Part shown: positions 30,312-44,797 of the stretch, one piece after another
How the letters are laid out: the number at the start of each line of letters is the position of its first letter
Position numbering within the stretch: the stretch's first letter is position 1
Assembly: GCA_963691705.1 (NCBI GenBank)
Contig: OY829537.1
Location: forward strand, 54,722,304-54,786,303
DNA: 64,000 nt
Direction of reading: 5' to 3'
Origin: Viola odorata
Taxonomy: Eukaryota > Streptophyta > Magnoliopsida > Malpighiales > Violaceae
The notes under the pieces: model-generated
Seen by the model: only the letters and a program-made list of their open reading frames with translations
Told to the model about the DNA's origin: nothing
The model's database searches: none
Made by a program: the position numbers and the translations under genes

Positions 30312-32134
30312 GACGTGATCCTTCACAATCCTTAAGAGATGACATGTGCGGATGTGACCAGACACAACATTATCAGACGACATGTGTGGACGTGACCAGA
30401 CACAACATTAACAACACGATGTGGGGCCGTGACCTTTCACAACACTTAACAGAAAACATATGCATACGTGACCAGACACAACATTATCAGACGAATGTGC
30501 GGACGTAACCAAACACAACATTAAGAACACGATGTGGGGATGTGACCCTTCACAACGCTTAACAGACAACATGTGCGGAAGTGACCAGACACAACATTAT
30601 CAGACGACATGTGTGGACGTGACCAGACACAACATTAACAACACGATGTGGGGCCGTGACCTTTCACAACACTTAACAGAAAACATATGCATACGTGACC
30701 AGACACAACATTATCAGACGAATGTGCGGACGTAACCAAACACAACAATAACAACACGATGTGGGGACGTGACCTTTCACAACGCTTAACAGACAACATG
30801 TGCGGACGTGACCTGACACAACATTATATGACAACTGTGCAGACGTGACCAGACACAGCATTAAAAATATGATGTGGGGACGTGACCCTTCACAACGCTT
30901 AACAGACAACATGTGCGGACGTGACCAGACAAAACCATTAAAAACACGATGTGAGGGCGTGACCCTGCACAACGCTTAACAGACAACATGTGCGGAAGTG
31001 ACCAGACACAACATTATCCGACGACATGTGCGTACCTGACCAAACACAACATTAAATACACGATGTGGGGACGTGACCCTTCACAACGCTTGACAGACAA
31101 CATGTGCGGAAGTACCAAGACACAACATTATCAGACGAATGTGCGGACGTGACCAAACACACCATTAAAAACACGATGTGGGGACGTGACCCTTCACAAC
31201 GCTTAACAGACAACATGTGCGGACGTGACCAGACACAACATTAATAACACGAGGTGGGGGCGTGACCCTTCACAACGCTTAAGAGATGACATGTGCGGAC
31301 GTGACAAGACACAATATTAAAAACACGATGTGGGGACGTGACCCTTCATAACGCTTAACAGACGATATATGCGGACGTGACCAGACACAACATTATCAGA
31401 CGACATGTGTGGACGTGACCAGACACAACATTAACAACACGATGTGGGGCCGTGACCTTTCACAACACTTAACAGAAAACATATGCATACGTGACCAGAC
31501 ACAACATTATATGACGACTGTGCAGACGTGACCAGACACAACATTAAAAACATGATGTGGGGACGTGACCCTTCACAACGCTTAACAAACAACATGTGCG
31601 GAAGTGACCAGACACAACATTATCAGACGACTGTGCGGACGTGATCCTTCACAATCCTTAAGAGATGACATGTGCGGATGTGACCAGACACAACATTATC
31701 AGACGACATGTGTGGACGTGACCAGACACAACATTAACAACACGATGTGGGGCCGTGACCTTTCACAACACTTAACAGAAAACATATGCATACGTGACCA
31801 GACACAACATTATCAGACGAATGTGCGGACGTAACCAACCAAACACAACATTAACAACACGATGTGGGGACGTGACCTTTCACAACGCTTAACAGACAAC
31901 ATGTGCGGACGTGACCTGACACAACATTATATGACAACTGTGCAGACGTGACCAGACACAGCATTAAAAATATGATGTGGGGACGTGATCCTTCACAACG
32001 CTTAACAGACAACATGTGCGGACGTGACCAGACAAAACCATTAAAAACACGATGTGAGGGCGTGACCCTGCACAACGCTTAACAGACAACATGTGCGGAA
32101 GTGACCAGACACAACATTATCAGACGACTGTGCG
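30312..32134. repeat. HOR B unit 8, incomplete (1,326 + 497 bp)
   Basis: The first two blocks of the 2,918-bp unit are present, but the 1,099-bp block that should follow is replaced by a rearranged 1,063-bp block. The catgtatgg variant is absent in its hexamer and ggggatgtgacc is private at 30541. The 493-bp block is 4 bp longer than elsewhere. Confidence 0.86.
31831..31844. repeat. Four-base insertion in an a monomer
   Basis: The sequence reads gtaaccaaccaaacac where every homologous monomer reads gtaaccaaacac. The extra four bases look like a short slippage duplication. It accounts for the b* spacing of 497 instead of 493 bp, and is the clearest length change here that is not a multiple of the monomer. 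Confidence 0.85.
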
Positions 32135-33197
32135 GACGTGATCCTTCACAATCCTTAAGAGATGACATGTGCGGATGTGACCAGACACAACATTATCAGA
32201 CGACATGTGTGGACGTGACCAGACACAACATTAAAACCACGATGTGGGGACGTGACCTTTCACAACGCTTAACAGACAACATGTGCGGACGTGACCTGAC
32301 ACAACATTATATGACAACTGTGCAGACGTGACCAGACACAGCATTAAAAATATGATGTGGGGACGTGACCCTTCACAACGCTTAACAGACAACATGTGCG
32401 GACGTGACCAGACAAAACCATTAAAAACACGATGTGAGGGCGTGACCCTGCACAACGCTTAACAGACAACATGTGCGGAAGTGACCAGACACAACATTAA
32501 CCGACGACATGTGCGTACCTGACCAAACACAACATTAAATACACGATGTGGGGACGTGACCCTTCACAACGCTTGACAGACAACATGTGCGGAAGTGACA
32601 AGACACAACATTATCAGACGAATGTGCGGACGTGACCAAACACACCATTAAAAATACGATGTGGGGACGTGACCCTTCACAACGCTTAACAGACAACATG
32701 TGCGGACGTGACCAGACAAAACCATTAAAAACACGATGTGAGGGCGTGACCCTGCACAACGCTTAACAGACAACATGTGCGGAAGTGACCAGACACAACA
32801 TTAACCGACGACATGTGCGTACCTGACCAAACACAACATTAAATACACGATGTGGGGACGTGACCCTTCACAACGCTTGACAGACAACATGTGCGGAAGT
32901 GACAAGACACAACATTATCAGACGAATGTGCGGACGTGACCAAACACACCATTAAAAATACGATGTGGGAACGTGACCCTTCACAACGCTTAACAGACAA
33001 CATGTGCGGACGTGACCAGACACAACATTAATAACACGAGGTGGGGGGGTGACCCTTCACAACGCTTAAGAGATGACATGTGCGGACGTGACCAGACACA
33101 ATATTAAAAATACGATGTGGGGACGTGACCCTTCATAACGCTTAACAGACGATATATGCGGACGTGACCAGACACAACATTATCAGACGACTGTGCG
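32135..33197. repeat. Rearranged 1,063-bp block (28 monomers)
   Basis: It begins like the 1,099-bp block and carries an internal 304-bp tandem duplication. It then joins directly from a gacgatatatgcgg b variant and its c to the next b*, skipping nine monomers. The same beginning is repeated at 33198 at a shift of 1,063 bp. Confidence 0.84.
32411..33014. repeat. 304-bp tandem duplication (8 monomers)
   Basis: The gacaaaacc-type a monomer and the seven monomers after it occur twice, with the marker gacaaaacc at 32411 and 32715. The same duplication recurs at 33474/33778 and 36659/36963. It is absent from the 1,099-bp blocks at 39568 and 42449. Confidence 0.85.
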
Positions 33198-34600
33198 GAC
33201 GTGATCCTTCACAATCCTTAAGAGATGACATGTGCGGATGTGACCAGACACAACATTATCAGACGACATGTGTGGACGTGACCAGACACAACATTAAAAC
33301 CACGATGTGGGGACGTGACCTTTCACAACGCTTAACAGACAACATGTGCGGACGTGACCTGACACAACATTATATGACAACTGTGCAGACGTGACCAGAC
33401 ACAGCATTAAAAATATGATGTGGGGACGTGACCCTTCACAACGCTTAACAGACAACATGTGCGGACGTGACCAGACAAAACCATTAAAAACACGATGTGA
33501 GGGCGTGACCCTGCACAACGCTTAACAGACAACATGTGCGGAAGTGACCAGACACAACATTAACCGACGACATGTGCGTACCTGACCAAACACAACATTA
33601 AATACACGATGTGGGGACGTGACCCTTCACAACGCTTGACAGACAACATGTGCGGAAGTGACAAGACACAACATTATCAGACGAATGTGCGGACGTGACC
33701 AAACACACCATTAAAAATACGATGTGGGGACGTGACCCTTCACAACGCTTAACAGACAACATGTGCGGACGTGACCAGACAAAACCATTAAAAACACGAT
33801 GTGAGGGCGTGACCCTGCACAACGCTTAACAGACAACATGTGCGGAAGTGACCAGACACAACATTAACCGACGACATGTGCGTACCTGACCAAACACAAC
33901 ATTAAATACACGATGTGGGGACGTGACCCTTCACAACGCTTGACAGACAACATGTGCGGAAGTGACAAGACACAACATTATCAGACGAATGTGCGGACGT
34001 GACCAAACACACCATTAAAAATACGATGTGGGAACGTGACCCTTCACAACGCTTAACAGACAACATGTGCGGACGTGACCAGACACAACATTAATAACAC
34101 GAGGTGGGGGGGTGACCCTTCACAACGCTTAAGAGATGACATGTGCGGACGTGACCAGACACAAGATTAAAAATACGATGTGGGGACGTGACCCTTCATA
34201 ACGCTTAACAGACGATATATGCGGACGTGACCAGACACAACATTATCAGACGACATGTGTGGACGTGACCAGACACAACATTAACAACACGATGTGGGGC
34301 CGTGACCTTTCACAACACTTAACAGAAAACATATGCATACGTGACCAGACACAACATTATCAGACGAATGTGCGGACGTAACCAAACACAACATTAACAA
34401 CACGATGTGGGGACGTGACCTTTCACAACGCTTAACAGACAACATGTGCGGACGTGACCTGACGCAACATTATATGACGACTGTGCAGACGTGACCAGAC
34501 ACAACATTAAAAACATAATGTGGGGACGTGACCCTTCACAACGCTTAACAAACAACATGTGCGGAAGTGACCAGACACAACATTATCAGACGACTGTGCG
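33198..34600. repeat. 1,403-bp block (37 monomers)
   Basis: This is a 1,099-bp block plus the 304-bp duplication, and it retains the segment skipped in the preceding 1,063-bp block. It contains the variant gatgtgggaacgtg near 34030, also present near 32965 and 37215, so these three blocks share ancestry. A private caagatta change lies near 34165. Confidence 0.84.
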
Positions 34601-37600
34601 GACGTGATCCTTCACAATCCTTAAGAGATGACATGTGCGGATGTGACCAGACACAACATTATCAGACGACATGTGTGGACGTGACCAGACACAACATTAA
34701 CAACACGATGTGGGGCCGTGACCTTTCACAACACTTAACAGAAAACATATGCATACGTGACCAGACACAACATTATCAGACGAATGTGCGGACGTAACCA
34801 AACACAACATTAAGAACACGATGTGGGGACGTGACCCTTCACAACGCTTAACAGACAACATGTGCGGAAGTGACCAGACACAACATTATCAGACGACATG
34901 TGTGGACGTGACCAGACACAACATTAACAACACGATGTGGGGCCGTGACCTTTCACAACACTTAACAGAAAACATATGCATACGTGACCAGACACAACAT
35001 TATCAGACGAATGTGCGGACGTAACCAAACACAACAATAACAACACGATGTGGGGACGTGACCTTTCACAACGCTTAACAGACAACATGTGCGGACGTGA
35101 CCTGACACAACATTATATGACAACTGTGCAGACGTGACCAGACACAGCATTAAAAATATGATGTGGGGACGTGACCCTTCACAACGCTTAACAGACAACA
35201 TGTGCGGACGTGACCAGACAAAACCATTAAAAACACGATGTGAGGGCGTGACCCTGCACAACGCTTAACAGACAACATGTGCGGAAGTGACCAGACACAA
35301 CATTATCCGACGACATGTGCGCACCTGACCAAACACAACATTAAATACACGATGTGGGGACGTGACCCTTCACAACGCTTGACAGACAACATGTGCGGAA
35401 GTACCAAGACACAACATTATCAGACGAATGTGCGGACGTGACCAAACACACCATTAAAAACACGATGTGGGGACGTGACCCTTCACAACGCTTAACAGAC
35501 AACATGTGCGGACGTGACCAGACACAACATTAATAACACGAGGTGGGGGCGTGACCCTTCACAACGCTTAAGAGATGACATGTGCGGACGTGACAAGACA
35601 CAATATTAAAAACACGATGTGGGGACGTGACCCTTCATAACGCTTAACAGACGATATATGCGGACGTGACCAGACACAACATTATCAGACGACATGTGTG
35701 GACGTGACCAGACACAACATTAACAACACGATGTGGGGCCGTGACCTTTCACAACACTTAACAGAAAACATATGCATACGTGACCAGACACAACATTATA
35801 TGACGACTGTGCAGACGTGACCAGACACAACATTAAAAACATGATGTGGGGACGTGACCCTTCACAACGCTTAACAAACAACATGTGCGGAAGTGACCAG
35901 ACACAACATTATCAGACGACTGTGCGGACGTGATCCTTCACAATCCTTAAGAGATGACATGTGCGGATGTGACCAGACACAACATTATCAGACGACATGT
36001 GTGGACGTGACCAGACACAACATTAACAACACGATGTGGGGCCGTGACCTTTCACAACACTTAACAGAAAACATATGCATACGTGACCAGACACAACATT
36101 ATCAGACGAATGTGCGGACGTAACCAAACACAACATTAACAACACGATGTGGGGACGTGACCTTTCACAACGCTTAACAGACAACCTGTGCAGACGTGAC
36201 CAGACACAGCATTAAAAATATGATGTGGGGACGTGATCCTTCACAACGCTTAACAGACAACATGTGCGGACGTGACCAGACAAAACCATTAAAAACACGA
36301 TGTGAGGGCGTGACCCTGCACAACGCTTAACAGACAACATGTGCGGAAGTGACCAGACACAACATTATCAGACGACTGTGCGGACGTGATCCTTCACAAT
36401 CCTTAAGAGATGACATGTGCGGATGTGACCAGACACAACATTATCAGACGACATGTGTGGACGTGACCAGACACAACATTAAAACCATGATGTGGGGACG
36501 TGACCTTTCACAACGCTTAACAGACAATATGTGCGGACGTGACCTGACACAACATTATATGACAACTGTGCAGACGTGACCAGACACAGCATTAAAAATA
36601 TGATGTGGGGACGTGACCCTTCACAACGCTTAACAGACAACATGTGCGGACGTGACCAGACAAAACCATTAAAAACACGATGTGAGGGCGTGACCCTGCA
36701 CAACGCTTAACAGACAACATGTGCGGAAGCGACCAGACACAACATTATCCGACGACATGTGCGTACCTGACCAAACACAACATTAAATACACGATGTGGG
36801 GACGTGACCCTTCACAACGCTTGACAGACAACATGTGCGGAAGTGACAAGACACAACATTATCAGACGAATGTGCGGACGTGACCAAACACACCATTAAA
36901 AATACGATGTGGGGACGTGACCCTTCACAACGCTTAACAGACAACATGTGCGGACGTGACCAGACAAAACCATTAAAAACACGATGTGAGGGCGTGACCC
37001 TGCACAACGCTTAACAGACAACATGTGCGGAAGTGACCAGACACAACATTAACCGACGACATGTGCGTACCTGACCAAACACAACATTAAATACACGATG
37101 TGGGGACGTGACCCTTCACAACGCTTGACAGACAACATGTGCGGAAGTGACAAGACACAACATTATCAGACGAATGTGCGGACGTGACCAAACACACCAT
37201 TAAAAATACGATGTGGGAACGTGACCCTTCACAACGCTTAACAGACAACATGTGCGGACGTGACCAGACACAACATTAATAACACGAGGTGGGGGGGTGA
37301 CCCTTCACAACGCTTAAGAGATGACATGTGCGGACGTGACCAGACACAATATTAAAAATACGATGTGGGGACGTGACCCTTCATAACGCTTAACAGACGA
37401 TATATGCGGACGTGACCAGACACAACATTATCAGACGACATGTGTGGACGTGACCAGACACAACATTAACAACACGATGTGGGGCCGTGACCTTTCACAA
37501 CACTTAACAGAAAACATATGCATACGTGACCAGACACAACATTATCAGACGAATGTGCGGACGTAACCAAACACAACATTAACAACACGATGTGGGGACG

Positions 37601-37785
37601 TGACCTTTCACAACGCTTAACAGACAACATGTGCGGACGTGACCTGACGCAACATTATATGACGACTGTGCAGACGTGACCAGACACAACATTAAAAACA
37701 TAATGTGGGGACGTGACCATTCACAACGCTTAACAAACAACATGTGCGGAAGTGACCAGACACAACATTATCAGACGACTGTGCG
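34601..37785. repeat. HOR C unit 1, 3,185 bp (84 monomers)
   Basis: The blocks are 1,326 + 456 + 1,403 bp. The 456-bp block is a 493-bp block with a 37-bp deletion. Variants that define the C group are gcgcacctgacc at 35322, the acaacctgtgcag deletion junction at about 36186, and ggaagcgacc near 36730. Confidence 0.88.
36150..36222. repeat. One-monomer (37-bp) deletion junction
   Basis: A b monomer head runs straight into a c tail as acagacaacctgtgcag. The full-length 493-bp blocks have a further 37 bp here, comprising the rest of b and most of the next c. The join lies in a shared tgtgc, with an a-to-c change just before it. The same junction recurs at about 39371 and 42252, at shifts of exactly 3,185 and 2,881 bp. 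Confidence 0.85.
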
Positions 37786-40666
37786 GACGTGATCCTTCAC
37801 AATCCTTAAGAGATGACATGTGCGGATGTGACCAGACACAACATTATCAGACGACATGTGTGGACGTGACCAGACACAACATTAACAACACGATGTGGGG
37901 CCGTGACCTTTCACAACACTTAACAGAAAACATATGCATACGTGACCAGACACAACATTATCAGACGAATGTGCGGACGTAACCAAACACAACATTAAGA
38001 ACACGATGTGGGGACGTGACCCTTCACAACGCTTAACAGACAACATGTGCGGAAGTGACCAGACACAACATTATCAGACGACATGTGTGGACGTGACCAG
38101 ACACAACATTAACAACACGATGTGGGGCCGTGACCTTTCACAACACTTAACAGAAAACATATGCATACGTGACCAGACACAACATTATCAGACGAATGTG
38201 CGGACGTAACCAAACACAACAATAACAACACGATGTGGGGACGTGACCTTTCACAACGCTTAACAGACAACATGTGCGGACGTGACCTGACACAACATTA
38301 TATGACAACTGTGCAGACGTGACCAGACACAGCATTAAAAATATGATGTGGGGACGTGACCCTTCACAACGCTTAACAGACAACATGTGCGGACGTGACC
38401 AGACAAAACCATTAAAAACACGATGTGAGGGCGTGACCCTGCACAACGCTTAACAGACAACATGTGCGGAAGTGACCAGACACAACATTATCCGACGACA
38501 TGTGCGCACCTGACCAAACACAACATTAAATACACGATGTGGGGACGTGACCCTTCACAACGCTTGACAGACAACATGTGCGGAAGTACCAAGACACAAC
38601 ATTATCAGACGAATGTGCGGACGTGACCAAACACACCATTAAAAACACGATGTGGGGACGTGACCCTTCACAACGCTTAACAGACAACATGTGCGGACGT
38701 GACCAGACACAACATTAATAACACGAGGTGGGGGCGTGACCCTTCACAACGCTTAAGAGATGACATGTGCGGACGTGACAAGACACAATATTAAAAACAC
38801 GATGTGGGGACGTGACCCTTCATAACGCTTAACAGACGATATATGCGGACGTGACCAGACACAACATTATCAGACGACATGTGTGGACGTGACCAGACAC
38901 AACATTAACAACACGATGTGGGGCCGTGACCTTTCACAACACTTAACAGAAAACATATGCATACGTGACCAGACACAACATTATATGACGACTGTGCAGA
39001 CGTGACCAGACACAACATTAAAAACATGATGTGGGGACGTGACCCTTCACAACGCTTAACAAACAACATGTGCGGAAGTGACCAGACACAACATTATCAG
39101 ACGACTGTGCGGACGTGATCCTTCACAATCCTTAAGAGATGACATGTGCGGATGTGACCAGACACAACATTATCAGACGACATGTGTGGGCGTGACCAGA
39201 CACAACATTAACAACACGATGTGGGGCCGTGACCTTTCACAACACTTAACAGAAAACATATGCATACGTGACCAGACACAACATTATCAGACGAATGTGC
39301 GGACATAACCAAACACAACATTAACAACACGATGTGGGGACGTGACCTTTCACAACGCTTAACAGACAACCTGTGCAGACGTGACCAGACACAGCATTAA
39401 AAATATGATGTGGGGACGTGATCCTTCACAACGCTTAACAGACAACATGTGCGGACGTGACCAGACAAAACCATTAAAAACACGATGTGAGGGCGTGACC
39501 CTGCACAACGCTTAACAGACAACATGTGCGGAAGTGACCAGACACAACATTATCAGACGACTGTGCGGACGTGATCCTTCACAATCCTTAAGAGATGACA
39601 TGTGCGGATGTGACCAGACACAACATTATCAGACGACATGTGTGGACGTGACCAGACACAACATTAAAACCATGATGTGGGGACGTGACCTTTCACAACG
39701 CTTAACAGACAATATGTGCGGACGTGACCTGACACAACATTATATGACAACTGTGCAGACGTGACCAGACACCGCATTAAAAATATGATGTGGGGACGTG
39801 ACCCTTCACAACGCTTAACAGACAACATGTGCGGACGTGACCAGACAAAACCATTAAAAACACGATGTGAGGGCGTGACCCTGCACAACGCTTAACAGAC
39901 AACATGTGCGGAAGCGACCAGACACAACATTATCCGACGACATGTGCGTACCTGACCAAACACAACATTAAATACACGATGTGGGGACGTGACCCTTCAC
40001 AACGCTTGACAGACAACATGTGCGGAAGTGACAAGACACAACATTATCAGACGAATGTGCGGACGTGACCAAACACACCATTAAAAACACGATGTGGGGA
40101 CGTGACCCTTCACAACGCTTAACAGACAACATGTGCGGACGTGACCAGACACAACATTAATAACACGAGGTGGGGGCGTGACCCTTCACAACGCTTAAGA
40201 GATGACATGTGCGGACGTGACCAGACACAATATTAAAAACACGATGTGGGGACGTGACCCTTCATAACGCTTAACAGACGATATATGCGGACGTGACCAG
40301 ACACAACATTATCAGACGACATGTGTGGACGTGACCAGACACAACATTAACAACACGATGTGGGGCCGTGACCTTTCACAACACTTAACAGAAAACATAT
40401 GCATACGTGACCAGACACAACATTATCAGACGAATGTGCGGACGTAACCAAACACAACATTAACAACACGATGTGGGGACGTGACCTTTCACAACGCTTA
40501 ACAGACAACATGTGCGGACGTGACCTGACACAACATTATATGACGACTGTGCAGACGTGACCAGACACAACATTAAAAACATGATGTGGGGACGTGACCC
40601 TTCACAACGCTTAACAAACAACATGTGCGGAAGTGACCAGACACAACATTATCAGACGACTGTGCG
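37786..40666. repeat. HOR C unit 2, 2,881 bp (76 monomers)
   Basis: The blocks are 1,326 + 456 + 1,099 bp, without the 304-bp duplication. It shares gcgcacctgacc (38507), the deletion junction (39371) and ggaagcgacc with the flanking C units. Private changes include ggacataacc near 39305 and acaccgcatt near 39772. Confidence 0.89.
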
Positions 40667-43547
40667 GACGTGATCCTTCACAATCCTTAAGAGATGACAT
40701 GTGCGGATGTGACCAGACACAACATTATCAGACGACATGTGTGGACGTGACCAGACACAACATTAACAACAAGATGTGGGGCCGTGACCTTTCACAACAC
40801 TTAACAGAAAACATATGCATACGTGACCAGACACAACATTATCAGACGAATGTGCGGACGTAACCAAACACAACATTAAGAACACGATGTGGGGACGTGA
40901 CCCTTCACAACGCTTAACAGACAACATGTGCGGAAGTGACCAGACACAACATTATCAGACGACATGTGTGGACGTGACCAGACACAACATTAACAACACG
41001 ATGTGGGGCCGTGACCTTTCACAACACTTAACAGAAAACATATGCATACGTGACCAGACACAACATTATCAGACGAATGTGCGGACGTAACCAAACACAA
41101 CAATAACAACACGATGTGGGGACGTGACCTTTCACAACGCTTAACAGACAACATGTGCGGACGTGACCTGACACAACATTATATGACAACTGTGCAGACG
41201 TGACCAGACACAGCATTAAAAATATGATGTGGGGACGTGACCCTTCACAACGCTTAACAGACAACATGTGCGGACGTGACCAGACAAAACCATTAAAAAC
41301 ACGATGTGAGGGCGTGACCCTGCACAACGCTTAACAGACAACATGTGCGGAAGTGACCAGACACAACATTATCCGACGACATGTGCGCACCTGACCAAAC
41401 ACAACATTAAATACACGATGTGGGGACGTGACCCTTCACAACGCTTGACAGACAACATGTGCGGAAGTACCAAGACACAACATTATCAGACGAATGTGCG
41501 GACGTGACCAAACACACCATTAAAAACACGATGTGGGGACGTGACCCTTCACAACGCTTAACAGACAACATGTGCGGACGTGACCAGACACAACATTAAT
41601 AACACGAGGTGGGGGCGTGACCCTTCACAACGCTTAAGAGATGACATGTGCGGACGTGACAAGACACAATATTAAAAACACGATGTGGGGACGTGACCCT
41701 TCATAACGCTTAACAGACGATATATGCGGACGTGACCAGACACAACATTATCAGACGACATGTGTGGACGTGACCAGACACAACATTAACAACACGATGT
41801 GGGGTCGTGACCTTTCACAACACTTAACAGAAAACATATGCATACGTGACCAGACACAACATTATATGACGACTGTGCAGACGTGACCAGACACAACATT
41901 AAAAACATGATGTGGGGACGTGACCCTTCACAACGCTTAACAAACAACATGTGCGGAAGTGACCAGACACAACATTATCAGACGACTGTGCGGACGTGAT
42001 CCTTCACAATCCTTAAGAGATGACATGTGCGGATGTGACCAGACACAACATTATCAGACGACATGTGTGGACGTGACCAGACACAACATTAACAACACGA
42101 TGTGGGGCCATGACCTTTCACAACACTTAACAGAAAACATATGCATACGTGACCAGACACAACATTATCAGACGAATGTGCGGACGTAACCAAACACAAC
42201 ATTAACAACACGATGTGGGGACGTGACCTTTCACAACGCTTAACAGACAACCTGTGCAGACGTGACCAGACACAGCATTAAAAATATGATGTGGGGACGT
42301 GATCCTTCACAACGCTTAACAGACAACATGTGCGGACGTGACCAGACAAAACCATTAAAAACACGATGTGAGGGCGTGACCCTGCACAACGCTTAACAGA
42401 CAACATGTGCGGAAGTGACCAGACTCAACATTATCAGACGACTGTGCGGACGTGAATCTTCACAATCCTTAAGAGATGACATGTGCGGATGTGACCAGAC
42501 ACAACATTATCAGACGTCATGTGTGGACGTGACCAGACACAACATTAAAACCATGATGTGGGGACGTGACCTTTCACAACGCTTAACAGACAATATGTGC
42601 GGACGTGACCTGACACAACATTATATGACAACTGTGCAGACGTGACCAGACACAGCATTAAAAATATGATGTGGGGACGTGACCCTTCACAACGCTTAAC
42701 AGACAACATGTGCGGACGTGACCAGACAAAACCATTAAAAACACGATGTGAGGGCGTGACCCTGCACAACGCTTAACAGACAACATGTGCGGAAGCGACC
42801 AGACACAACATTATCCGACGACATGTGCGTACCTGACCAAACACAACATTAAATACACGATGTGGGGACGTGACCCTTCACAACGCTTGACAGACAACAT
42901 GTGCGGAAGTGACAAGACACAACATTATCAGACGAATGTGCGGACGTGACCAAACACACCATTAAAAACACGATGTGGGGACGTGACCCTTCACAACGCT
43001 TAACAGACAACATGTGCGGACGTGACCAGACACAACATTAATAACACGAGGTGGGGGCGTGACCCTTCACAACGCTTAAGAGATGACATGTGCGGACGTG
43101 ACCAGACACAATATTAAAAACACGATGTGGGGACGTGACCCTTCATAACGCTTAACAGACGATATATGCGGACGTGACCAGACACAACATTATCAGACGA
43201 CATGTGTGGACGTGACCAGACACAACATTAACAACACGATGTGGGGCCGTGACCTTTCACAACACTTAACAGAAAACATATGCATACGTGACCAGACACA
43301 ACATTATCAGACGAATGTGCGGACGTAACCAAACACAACATTAACAACACGATGTGGGGACGTGACCTTTCACAACGCTTAACAGACAACATGTGCGGAC
43401 GTGACCTGACACAACATTATATGACGACTGTGCAGACGTGACCAGACACAACATTAAAAACATGATGTGGGGACGTGACCCTTCACAACGCTTAACAAAC
43501 AACATGTGCGGAAGTGACCAGACACAACATTATCAGACGACTGTGCG
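40667..43547. repeat. HOR C unit 3, 2,881 bp
   Basis: It repeats unit 2 at 2,881 bp, with gcgcacctgacc at 41388 and the deletion junction at 42252. It holds several private changes: acaagatgtgg near 40771, ggggccatgacc at 42110, and an altered b* at 42449 reading gtgaatcttcac. Confidence 0.89.
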
Positions 43548-44797
43548 GACGTGATCCTTCACAATCCTTAAGAGATGACATGTGCGGATGTGACCAGACA
43601 CAACATTATCAGACGACCTATGTGGACGTGACCAGACACAACATTAACAACACGATGTGGGGTCGTGACCTTTCACAACACTTAACAGAAAACATATGCA
43701 TACGTGACCAGACACAACATTATCAGACGAATGTGCGGACGTAACCAAACACAACATTAAGAACACGATGTGGGGACGTGACCCTTCACAACGCTTAACA
43801 GACAACATGTGCGGAAGTGACCAGACACAACATTATCAGACGACATGTGTGCACGTGACCAGACACAACATTAACAACACGATGTGGGGTCGTGACCTTT
43901 CACAACACTTAACAGAAAACATATGCATACGTGACCAGACAAAACATTATCAGACGAATGTGCGGACGTAACCAAACACAACATTAAGAACACGATGTGG
44001 GGACGTGACCCTTCACAACGCTTAACAGACAACATGTGCGGAAGTGACCAGACACAACATTATCAGACGACATGTGTGGACGTGACCAGACACAACATTA
44101 ACAACACGATGTGGGGCCGTGACCTTTCACAACACTTAACAGAAAACATATGCATACGTGACCAGACACAACATTATATGACGACTGTGCAGACGTGACC
44201 AGACACAACATTAAAAACATGATGTGGGGACGTGACCCTTCACAACGCTTAACAAACAACATGTTTGGAAGTGACCAGACACAACATTATCAGACGACTG
44301 TACGGACGTGATCCTTCACAATCCTTAAGAGATGACATGTGCGGATGTGACCAGACACAACATTATCAGACGACATGTGTGGACGTGACCAGACACAACA
44401 TTAACAACACGATGTGGGGCCGTGACCTTTCACAACACTTAACAGAAAACATATGCATACGTGACCAGACACAACATTATCAGACGAATGTGCGGACGTA
44501 ACCAAACACAACATTAACAACACGATGTGGGGACGTGACCTTTCACAACGCTTAACAGACAACATGTGCGGACGTGACCTGACATAACATTATATGACAA
44601 CTGTGCAGACGTGACCAGACACAGCATTAAAAATATGATGTGGGGATGTGATCCTTCACAACGCTTAACAGACAACATGTGCGGACGTGACCAGACAAAA
44701 CCATTAAAAACACGATGTGAGGGCGTGACCCTGCACAACGCTTAACAGACAACATGTGCGGAAGTGACCAGACACAACATTATCAGACGACTGTGCG
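43548..44797. repeat. 757 + 493-bp blocks with tandem hexamer
   Basis: The 757-bp block (43548-44304) contains two consecutive copies of the 227-bp hexamer, whose starts at 43768 and 43995 are 227 bp apart. It is followed by a full 493-bp block without the C-type deletion. The c monomer before b* has atgtttgg, a further change from the catgttcgg seen in left B units. Confidence 0.84.
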
